Below are positions 26,120 to 33,627 of a stretch of DNA of 64,000 nt, piece after piece. The stretch is from the NCBI GenBank assembly GCA_018365995.1, contig JAGZIY010000011.1, positions 5,978 through 69,977 of the forward strand. Direction: 5' to 3'. The translations under genes and the position numbers were made by a program. Every line of letters begins with the position of its first letter. Position 1 is the first letter of the stretch. Under the pieces are notes generated by a model, which saw nothing but the letters and a program-made list of their open reading frames with translations, was not told the origin of the DNA and searched no databases. The DNA comes from Butyricicoccus pullicaecorum. GTDB lineage: Bacteria; Bacillota; Clostridia; Oscillospirales; Butyricicoccaceae.

Positions 26120-27478
26120 TTAACCAACTGCAATTTTTTCCAACGGCAAACGGCTGATATTTGCATTGTGATGTGTTTCTGCAAACGCATAAACCATAGT
26201 GAGACAGCCAACCCGTCCAAAGAACATCAGGAAGATGAGCACACACATGGAAGCTGTGCTCAGTCCCGGTGTAATCCCCAAGGAAAGCCCCACAGTCGCA
26301 ACCGCCGACGAAGTCTCGAACATAGCGCTCATCATCGGAACACCGTCAAACTGTGTCAGCAGCACGGCGCCGCCCATAAACAGGCAGATATAGCTGAAAA
26401 ATACCGTAACCGCACTGCGAAGACAGCTGTCGTCCATGCGGCGCCCAAATACGCGCAGCTCATTTTCGCGCGTCATAGAGGCACGCACACACAACAGCAG
26501 GGTGGCGATGGTTGTCGTTTTCATGCCGCCCGCAGTCGAGCCGGACGAACCGCCAATCAGCATCAAAATAATCATCAGCATCTTGCTGGCATGGCTCATG
26601 AGATTTAAGTCAATGGTATTGAATCCGGCAGTACGCGCCGATATGGACTGGAAGAACGATGCCAGCAAGCGATTGCCACCGCCCAGTGCTTGCAGCGCCT
26701 CTACATTCCGGTCAAAAAGAAAAATCAGAAACGGCGGAACGGTCATCAGCAGAAGCGAACTGATAACCACAATTTTTGTATGTAAGCGGCAGCGATTGAG
26801 CCGCCCCTTATGCAAATACAAATCCTCCCAGACGAAGAATCCCAAACCGCCAATGACAATCAATGACATAATAATCATATTGACATAGGGATCATTTACA
26901 AAATACGTAAGCGAGCCTTTTCCAGCAACCCCGTCCATAAGGTCAAAGCCTGCATTGCAGAATGCAGAAATCGAATGAAAGACTGCATAGTAGATCCCCC
27001 GTACAAAGCCAAGCATGGGTACAAAACGAAAGGACAGTGCCAAAGCGCCCAGTCCCTCAAAAATCAACACACCCTTGAAAATAAATCGTGTGAGGCGCAC
27101 AATGCCGCCCAGCGCCGGTGCACCAATGGACTCCTGCATGGTAAAACGCTGGCGCAATCCAATGCGCCGTCCGGTCACCACAAAAACCATGACCGCCATG
27201 GTAAGAAACCCCATGCCGCCAATCTGAATCAGCCCCAAAATGACAATCTGACCAAAAAGCGACCAATATCCCGCAGTGGAAACAACAATCAATCCGGTCA
27301 CACAAGTGGCAGAAGTTGCTGTAAACAGCGCATCCGAAAAGGGCGTCCATTGCCACGCACGCGACGAAATCGGCAGCATGAGCAGCAGCGCCCCCCCAAA
27401 AATAATCGCCGCATATCCCAGCAAAATAATCTGCGTTGAGGTCAGCGCAGACAAGCGAAATTGCCTTTTTTTATTCAT
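26120..27478 (-). CDS. TrkH/KtrB-family potassium transporter
   Basis: 452-residue cation channel-like subunit with four M1-P-M2 repeats. Pore-loop sequences are visible: ATSATCVTGL, SISAFCNAGF, ISARTAGFN and FGRVGCLTM, each with the single filter Gly typical of KtrB/TrkH. It moves K+ (often with Na+) across the membrane. A KtrA/TrkA NAD-binding partner is not adjacent, so it must be encoded elsewhere or the protein acts alone. Confidence 0.93.
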   Translation of the reverse strand: MNKKRQFRLSALTSTQIILLGYAAIIFGGALLLMLPISSRAWQWTPFSDALFTATSATCVTGLIVVSTAGYWSLFGQIVILGLIQIGGMGFLTMAVMVFVVTGRRIGLRQRFTMQESIGAPALGGIVRLTRFIFKGVLIFEGLGALALSFRFVPMLGFVRGIYYAVFHSISAFCNAGFDLMDGVAGKGSLTYFVNDPYVNMIIMSLIVIGGLGFFVWEDLYLHKGRLNRCRLHTKIVVISSLLLMTVPPFLIFLFDRNVEALQALGGGNRLLASFFQSISARTAGFNTIDLNLMSHASKMLMIILMLIGGSSGSTAGGMKTTTIATLLLCVRASMTRENELRVFGRRMDDSCLRSAVTVFFSYICLFMGGAVLLTQFDGVPMMSAMFETSSAVATVGLSLGITPGLSTASMCVLIFLMFFGRVGCLTMVYAFAETHHNANISRLPLEKIAVG

Positions 27479-27723
27479 ATTTTTGAATCTCCCTACTTGG
27501 TAGCAATACCGATTTCCTGAAACAAACAGAAATCCCCATTTTTATCATTCTCAGTACGTCCTATGATAGTCTCTCCCCGACCGAATGTCAAGTATAGAAT
27601 CCCGTTCTGCGGGCATCCATTCCTCGCATATGCTGCCATACAATATTTCTCTCACTCCACCCGCACCTTATGCTATAATACAATCAGATAACCCAAATTT
27701 TCCAATACAGAGGAACATTCCTT

Positions 27724-28896
27724 ATGAAATACATTGTTGTTATCGCGGATGGCGCAGCAGACCTGCCGCTTCCCAATCTCGGCACACCGCTGCACTATGC
27801 AAAAACCCCTTGTCTTTCCGCGCTTGCGTCCAAAGCACAGCTTGGGCAAACCTGCCTCATTCCCAATGGCTGTCCCCCCGGCAGTCTCCCCGCCCTCCTG
27901 ACCCTCTTGGGTGCTTCACAGGAAGCCTGTCAAGGCAGCCGTGCTGCACTCGAAGCGCTTGCACTTGGCGCAGAATTTGATACTTCTCTGACTGCATTTC
28001 GCTGTAATCTCATTTCGCTGCAGGAGGGCTGTATCGCAGCACATGATGCCGGCGGAATCACGCAGACTGAGGCAGAGCAGCTGATTGAGTCGCTCTCTGC
28101 TGCCCTTGGAGATGCCTGCCATACCTTTCTCAGTGGTACGACCTACCGGGCGCTGCTGCTTCGCAAGGGAAGCGGTCCAGTTTTCGATTCCCCATCCCCC
28201 GAAACACTGCTTGGACAGCCCGCCCATTCCCATCTGCCAAAGGACACTGACCTATGTCGGCTGTTTACACAAGCGCAAAAAATCCTTGCCGCGCATCCGG
28301 TCAATCTTGCGCGGCAGGCAGACGGCAGACTGCCCGCCAATGCCATCTGGTTTTGGGGCGGCGGTACCCTGCCAAATCTGCCCACATTTTCCGCGCAGAC
28401 TGGGCTTCGCGGTGCTGTAATCGGCGGGGTTCCGCTCATACGTGGCATCGGGCAGGCAATGCAGCTTTCTGTCCTATCGGTACCGCATACAGACGGTACG
28501 CTGTATACCAACTGGGAAGGCAAAGCCTTTGCAGCGCTGGACGCACTCCGACAGATGGATTTCGTCCTCATTCACGCAGAAGCTCCCGACGAAGCTGGAC
28601 ATGCCGGCAGCTTTTCGCAAAAGGTTGCTGCCATCGAATACCTAGACCAACGGCTCCTTGCACCGCTTACCGAACGGCTTCATAAAACAAAAACCGATTT
28701 CCGTATGCTGATTCTGCCCGACCACCCCACGCCGGTCTGTCTGCGGCATCATACCGCAGACCCCATTCCGTTCCTGCTCTATGACAGCCGCCGTCCGCAG
28801 TCGGGCGGGATTTTTGACGAGCAGCATACCAAAACGCTGCCCATGACCTCCGGCACCACACTCCTAAACCTCTTACTGGAAAGGACATCTCTATGA
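27724..28896 (+). CDS. ApgM-like cofactor-independent phosphoglycerate mutase
   Basis: 390 residues of the archaeal-type iPGM (ApgM) branch of the alkaline phosphatase superfamily. Metal-binding motifs: VVIADGAADLP (Asp9), IHAEAPDEAGHAG, and LPDHPTPVCLRHHTADPIPF. The active-site loop reads CPPGSLPALLTLLG: the Ser is retained, but the residue after it, Asp in typical members as I recall, is Leu. It may still be a mutase or a related phosphotransferase. AGAGGAAC is upstream. It overlaps the RlmA-like gene by 4 nt. Confidence 0.82.
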   Translation: MKYIVVIADGAADLPLPNLGTPLHYAKTPCLSALASKAQLGQTCLIPNGCPPGSLPALLTLLGASQEACQGSRAALEALALGAEFDTSLTAFRCNLISLQEGCIAAHDAGGITQTEAEQLIESLSAALGDACHTFLSGTTYRALLLRKGSGPVFDSPSPETLLGQPAHSHLPKDTDLCRLFTQAQKILAAHPVNLARQADGRLPANAIWFWGGGTLPNLPTFSAQTGLRGAVIGGVPLIRGIGQAMQLSVLSVPHTDGTLYTNWEGKAFAALDALRQMDFVLIHAEAPDEAGHAGSFSQKVAAIEYLDQRLLAPLTERLHKTKTDFRMLILPDHPTPVCLRHHTADPIPFLLYDSRRPQSGGIFDEQHTKTLPMTSGTTLLNLLLERTSL

Positions 28897-29708
28897 ATTC
28901 TCTATTATGCTGCCCTGTTTGCGGCAATCCACTGACCTTTGCAGAACGTTCTGCGCATTGCAAAAATGGTCACACCTATGATCGCGCCGCACGCGGCGGC
29001 TATATTCATCTGCTGCGCCAGCAGCGCCGCGGCAGCAGTGACCCGGGAGACAGCGCCGAGATGTGTCAGGCACGCACCCGCTTTTTGGAAGGCGGCTGGT
29101 ATGCACCACTGCGCAATCAGCTTTCTGAGCAAGTCACGCACCTTGCACCAAACGACATTCTAGATGCAGGCTGCGGAGAAGGCTGGTACACCCGCTCCAT
29201 TTCAGAAGCACTTCCCCATGCCCGTATAGCAGGCATTGATCTTTCCCGCTATGCACTGCGTCATGCCGGACGCAGCTGTCCGCAGGCAGCGCTTGCCATC
29301 GCAAGCCTGTTTGATTTGCCCCTCGCTGACCAGTCCGTAGATTTGGTTCTCCATCTGTTTGCGCCGATGTGTGCGCCAGAATTTGCGCGGGTACTGCGAA
29401 AGGGCGGGATTCTCTTGACGGTTACGCCCGGTGCACGGCATCTCTGGGGTATGAAAAAGGTGCTCTATACTACCCCTTATGAAAATCCGACCACAGTACG
29501 CACCTTGTCCGGCTTCGTATTTGAAGAAGAAATCTGTGTAGACGGACAAATCACATTAAAAGATCGCCGTGACATTGCAGCGCTCTATCAAATGACCCCT
29601 TACGCTTGGAAAACACCGCGGGAAGCTGCGGAGCGTCTCCTCAATCTGCCTGAGCTGACAACCGAATTTTCCTTTCAGATTCATCAGTACCGAAAGCAAC
29701 CACAGTAG
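28893..29708 (+). CDS. rlmA: RlmA-like 23S rRNA guanine methyltransferase
   Basis: 271 residues. N-terminal zinc ribbon (CCPVCGNPLTF, HCKNGHTYDRAARGGYIHLL) typical of RlmA/RrmA, then a SAM-binding Rossmann fold with ILDAGCGEGWYTR (about 88-100). RlmA-I methylates G745 in 23S rRNA helix 35, RlmA-II (TlrB) G748; which one applies cannot be told by eye. It overlaps the ApgM-like gene by an ATGA and is followed by a strong terminator. Confidence 0.9.
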   Translation: MNSLLCCPVCGNPLTFAERSAHCKNGHTYDRAARGGYIHLLRQQRRGSSDPGDSAEMCQARTRFLEGGWYAPLRNQLSEQVTHLAPNDILDAGCGEGWYTRSISEALPHARIAGIDLSRYALRHAGRSCPQAALAIASLFDLPLADQSVDLVLHLFAPMCAPEFARVLRKGGILLTVTPGARHLWGMKKVLYTTPYENPTTVRTLSGFVFEEEICVDGQITLKDRRDIAALYQMTPYAWKTPREAAERLLNLPELTTEFSFQIHQYRKQPQ

Positions 29709-29801
29709 GTGCATTTCTATGAAATTTTATATGCTCTGTGCAAAACCCGCACCATATTTTTTAAAAGCAGCAAGGAGTATCCAACTGCACACCATGACGC
29801 C

Positions 29802-29846
29802 AAAAAGCGGATTGCAGATATAAATGATATCTGCAATCCGCTTTTT
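29802..29846. terminator. Bidirectional intrinsic terminator
   Basis: A perfect 20-bp stem beginning AAAAAGCGGATTG, with a 5-nt loop and T-run on both strands. It lies between the convergent rlmA-like gene and the MgtA operon. Confidence 0.9.
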
Positions 29847-29907
29847 ATCTATCAAATCATCGTTCATGCCATAATTTTTGCTTTCACACGTGAGCTATCA
29901 CGAAATA

Positions 29908-30090
29908 CTATTCAGATTTTTCGGATTCCACTGTTTCTGATACGCGGGGCTTTCGTCCCCAAAATATCACATTCATCAAAATGGTCATGAGCAAAACCAC
30001 ATTCATTGCAACCCAGAAGCCAATATTCAAATTCAGCCATTCGGTGGTTCCAAACAGTGTCATCCAAATTTCATTCCAGTTCATCATCAT
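29908..30090 (-). CDS. Small membrane protein downstream of mgtA (60 aa)
   Basis: One strong hydrophobic segment (about 22-45, IGFWVAMNVVLLMTILMNVI) with an N-terminal amphipathic stretch and a charged C-terminal tail. AAGGAGG lies 6 nt before a run of three ATG codons. It starts 13 nt after the MgtA stop, so it is co-transcribed. Small membrane proteins beside P-type ATPases often act as regulators or stabilisers (as KdpF and MgtR do); such a role here is inference. Confidence 0.75.
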   Translation of the reverse strand: MMMNWNEIWMTLFGTTEWLNLNIGFWVAMNVVLLMTILMNVIFWGRKPRVSETVESEKSE

Positions 30091-30102
30091 CGTTATCCCT
30101 CC

Positions 30103-32868
30103 TTAAAGAAGTTCACCATAGTAACGGACATACGCCTTTTTCAAACTGGTTGCCAGTATCATATACAGCAGGATACAGGGAATCAGATAAGCAAAGTATG
30201 CAGCAGGCAGTGCGGCAAACCCCAGCATGGTTCCCAGCGGTGTGAACGGAATCACCGTAAGTATGGTGATTCCCGCCAACGTCAACAGAGTCAGCGGCGC
30301 GGAAGCATGGCTTTGAATAAAGGGCAGCTTTGGGGTACGAATCATGTGAATGACCAGCGTTTGACTCCACATGGATTCCACAAACCAGCCGGCTTGGAAC
30401 ATTCCAATGTACCGCGCCTGTATTGCGGCAAGTTCGGCACCGTTGTAATGTGCGGGCAGGTCATTGAACAGCACGCCGCCGGATACAAACAACGGACACA
30501 GCACAAAATACATGAAGATATAGGTTGTAAAATCAAAGACAGAACTTGTCGGTCCAATCCACAGCATAAAGCTTCCCACGCTGGAAGCGTCCCATTTTCT
30601 GGGCTTTGCAATAAATTCCTCATCTACGTTGTCCCATGGGATTGCCGTGCAGGACAGGTCATAAATCAGATTCAGCAAAATCAAATGCAGGCTCATCATT
30701 GGCAGAAATGGCAGCAGCGCAGACGCCGTCAGAACAGAAAACATATTGCCAAAATTCGACGATGCCGTCATTTTAATGTACTTAATCATGTTAGCATACG
30801 TCTTGCGCCCTTCAATGATTCCCTGTTCCAAAACCATCAGGTCTTTTTCAAGCAAAATAATATCTGCCGATTCCTTCGCAACATCTACCGCAGTATCCAC
30901 CGAAATCCCAATATCAGCGGCCTTCATGGCGGCAGCATCATTGATGCCATCGCCCATAAAACCGACTGCGTGCCCATTTTCACGCAGGACAGAGACAACA
31001 CGTGCCTTCTGGTCGGGTGTGAGCTTTGCAAATACGTCTGTGGATTCTGCCGCTCTTGCAAGCTCAGCATCGCTCATGGTTTCCAAATCTGAACCGATCA
31101 GCATATTGCGGATTTTCAGCCCCACCTGCTTGCAGATGGTACGGGTCACCTTGTCGTTGTCTCCGGTCAAAATCTTGGTGGTCACGCCATGCGCCTTGAG
31201 CGCCTTGATTGCATCTGCCGTAGACTCCTTTGGCGGATCCAAAAATGCCAGATATCCAATCAACACCATGTCGCACTCATCTTTTACGCCAAAAGCCCCC
31301 ACCGGAGAAGGATCGCTTTTCTGTGCGACACCCAAAACCCGAAATCCCTTATCGTTGAGTGCATCGACCGTTTGCAGAATTTTGCGGCGCACGGCATCGG
31401 TCAGCGGCTGTACCTCGTCGTCATACTCTGCATAGGTGCAGACGGACAGCATTTCTTCCACAGCCCCCTTGGTCACCATCTGTGTTTTTCCAGTTTTATC
31501 CTGTACCACGGTTGTCAAACGGCGGCGATTGAAGTCAAAGGGAATTTCATCTACCTTGATGTAGTGTTCGGACAAATCGAGCAGCCGCGGGTCCTCTGCC
31601 TCTGCCTCCTCGGTCTTGTGGATAATTGCCAAATCCATCAGGTTTTTATATCCCGTCTGAAAATAGCTGTTGAGATACGCATGGCGCAGCACCCGTGTAT
31701 CGTCCTCCCCCTTTATGTTGAGGTGATATTCCAAAACCACCTTATCCTGTGTCAAAGTTCCGGTCTTATCGGTGCATAGAATGTCGATTGCGCCAAAGTT
31801 CTGAATCGAATTGAGATTTTTGACAATGGTCTGCTTTTTGCTCATGGACACAGCGCCCTTGGCAAGGCAGGTCGTCACAATCATGGGGAGCATCTCCGGG
31901 GTCAATCCCACCGCAATCGAGATGGCAAACAGAAAGGCTTCCAGCCAGTCTCCCTTGGTTATGCCATTGGCAAAGAACACCAGCGGCACCATGACCATCA
32001 TAAAGCGAATCAGCACCCATGAAACCCCATTGACTCCCTTTGTGAAGCTGGTTTCTACGGCTTCTCCTGCAACCGCCGAGGTCATCGAACCAAACAGCGT
32101 ATTGTCGCCCACACAAATCACAGCAGCCGCTGCGCTGCCGGAAATCACATTGCTTCCCATAAAGGCAATGTTTGTGTAATCGGTCACACTTTGCTTGTGT
32201 GCACTCAGAACGGCTGTTTTTTCAATCGGCTCGCTCTCACCTGTCAGGCTTGCCTGACTGACAAAGAGATCCTTTGCATCTAAAATACGCACATCGGCAG
32301 GAATCATATCACCAGCAGACAGATGGACGATATCGCCCACCACCAAATCATTCATGGGAATCTCTATTTTTTCCTGATTCCTGCGTGTGACCGTACAGGT
32401 GGTTGTAATCATCGCCAGCAATTTTTCTGCTGCATTTCCGCTTCTGGACTCCTGTACAAAGCGAAGGGTACCCGAAATCAAAACCATAGTCACAATAATC
32501 AGCACTGTGACCGGATCAAAGTCCTCCGGCACACTGCCCAAGAGGGAAAAGTATGGAAAAACCATATCTGTCACCGTAGACACCAGCGCCAGACAAAACA
32601 GGATTGCCGTAAAGGGATTGATAAAGGCTTCTGCCATTCGTTTTGGCAGAGATTTCTTTTTTTCACGCGTTACCTGATTGGAGCCGAATTTTGCACGGCT
32701 TATGGAGATGTGTTCCGCATCGAGTCCATGGATTGTTGTGTGGAGATTTTTGAGAACCTCCTCAAAGGGGTTGGTTGCCGCAAACTGTATGCGGCGATTT
32801 TGCTCGTCACGAACCGCAGCCTTTTCCGCACCCTGACGAAGCACCTGTCGATTTTCTTTCTTGTTCAT
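30103..32868 (-). CDS. mgtA: Mg2+-translocating P-type ATPase (MgtA/MgtB type), copy 1
   Basis: 921 residues. Parts: N-terminal cytoplasmic domain, TM pairs, the actuator loop with LTGESEPIEK, phosphorylation site CTDKTGTLTQD, nucleotide domain, hinge MGDGINDAAAM, and six C-terminal TM segments including NLIYDLSCTAIPWDNVDEE, typical of the type IIIB Mg2+ importers. The start is ATG 32868 with AAGGAGG upstream; the frame stays open to 32970, but that region is a structured leader. It lies downstream of a second copy (33628-36291) and a wHTH regulator, all on one strand. Confidence 0.93.
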   Translation of the reverse strand: MNKKENRQVLRQGAEKAAVRDEQNRRIQFAATNPFEEVLKNLHTTIHGLDAEHISISRAKFGSNQVTREKKKSLPKRMAEAFINPFTAILFCLALVSTVTDMVFPYFSLLGSVPEDFDPVTVLIIVTMVLISGTLRFVQESRSGNAAEKLLAMITTTCTVTRRNQEKIEIPMNDLVVGDIVHLSAGDMIPADVRILDAKDLFVSQASLTGESEPIEKTAVLSAHKQSVTDYTNIAFMGSNVISGSAAAAVICVGDNTLFGSMTSAVAGEAVETSFTKGVNGVSWVLIRFMMVMVPLVFFANGITKGDWLEAFLFAISIAVGLTPEMLPMIVTTCLAKGAVSMSKKQTIVKNLNSIQNFGAIDILCTDKTGTLTQDKVVLEYHLNIKGEDDTRVLRHAYLNSYFQTGYKNLMDLAIIHKTEEAEAEDPRLLDLSEHYIKVDEIPFDFNRRRLTTVVQDKTGKTQMVTKGAVEEMLSVCTYAEYDDEVQPLTDAVRRKILQTVDALNDKGFRVLGVAQKSDPSPVGAFGVKDECDMVLIGYLAFLDPPKESTADAIKALKAHGVTTKILTGDNDKVTRTICKQVGLKIRNMLIGSDLETMSDAELARAAESTDVFAKLTPDQKARVVSVLRENGHAVGFMGDGINDAAAMKAADIGISVDTAVDVAKESADIILLEKDLMVLEQGIIEGRKTYANMIKYIKMTASSNFGNMFSVLTASALLPFLPMMSLHLILLNLIYDLSCTAIPWDNVDEEFIAKPRKWDASSVGSFMLWIGPTSSVFDFTTYIFMYFVLCPLFVSGGVLFNDLPAHYNGAELAAIQARYIGMFQAGWFVESMWSQTLVIHMIRTPKLPFIQSHASAPLTLLTLAGITILTVIPFTPLGTMLGFAALPAAYFAYLIPCILLYMILATSLKKAYVRYYGELL

Positions 32869-33000
32869 CGGTCTTACCTCCTTGTAATACATAGAGGCAT
32901 AGACGACCGCGTGAGGAACACAAACAAATGCCCTCATGCTCTGCTCTATGCCTTCGCGGGCTGCTGTCATTGCCCATGTCCCTCACCTCACTGTTTGATA
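32869..33000 (-). promoter_or_regulatory. Structured 5' leader of mgtA
   Basis: A stem pairs AGGCATAGA (32895-32903) with TCTATGCCT (32945-32953), and an inner stem pairs TGAGG (32912-32916) with CCTCA (32932-32936). A frame open from 32970 runs in phase into MgtA through its Shine-Dalgarno region. It is shorter than an M-box riboswitch and does not show its core as far as I can see. It may be an Mg2+- or translation-responsive leader. Confidence 0.45.
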
Positions 33001-33109
33001 AAATATGAAGAAAACCATTTTTCTCTGTTTATAGTATAGAAAAATCGCAAGGAAAGTCACATGTTCAAAACCTTGCGATTTCCTTGCGATTTGGTAAGAA
33101 TTCATCTCT

Positions 33110-33613
33110 TTACAACTGGTCATTAAACTTATATCCAATTCCCCAAATGGTCAAAATATACCTTGGTGCATCGGGAGCAGGCTCAATTTTCTTGCGCAGC
33201 TTTCGAATAAACGCCATCACATTGCTGTCGTCCAAAAGGTAATCTTCTGCCCAAACAGCGCGGTAAATTTGTTCCTTTGTAAAGACCTCCCCGCGATTTT
33301 GGGCAAGAAAATACAGGATATCGAACTCCTTGGGGGTCAGATTGACCTCCGTTCCCTGTACCGCAACCCTTCTACTCCTTGGATAGATTTCCAGTTCCCC
33401 AAGCTTCATGCCATCTGGCAGCGCCATCGCACAAACGTCCTCCTCATCTGGGGCGCTCAGCAACAGGGATGCGACCTCTCCGCACAGCAGCTCCTGCATA
33501 CCCGAAAGGAAATCCTCTGCGCAATCACTTTTGGGCGCTTCTTTCACCAGCTTTTCTATGAGCCACAGTTCAAGAGAGGAATCCATATGTACAAAGCTGA
33601 TTTTCTTTTTCAA
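33110..33613 (-). CDS. Winged-helix regulator lacking a functional receiver
   Basis: 167 residues. The C-terminal half (about 75-167) is an OmpR/PhoB winged helix (VNLTPKEFDILYFLAQNRGE ... GIGYKF). The N-terminal 70 residues are too short for a receiver and have no DD, phospho-Asp or Lys motif. The start is a TTG at 33613 with AAAGGAGG 7 nt upstream; the longer frame from 33631 would include the ribosome site. Its ribosome site overlaps the end of the upstream Mg2+ ATPase gene. It is a likely phosphorylation-independent regulator of the flanking transporter genes. Confidence 0.8.
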   Translation of the reverse strand: MKKKISFVHMDSSLELWLIEKLVKEAPKSDCAEDFLSGMQELLCGEVASLLLSAPDEEDVCAMALPDGMKLGELEIYPRSRRVAVQGTEVNLTPKEFDILYFLAQNRGEVFTKEQIYRAVWAEDYLLDDSNVMAFIRKLRKKIEPAPDAPRYILTIWGIGYKFNDQL

Positions 33614-33627
33614 ATGAATTCCTCCTT

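Noticed and set aside
32869..32970. N-terminal extension of MgtA
   Set aside because: In phase and open, but it crosses a structured leader and the good ribosome site AAGGAGG lies just before 32868.
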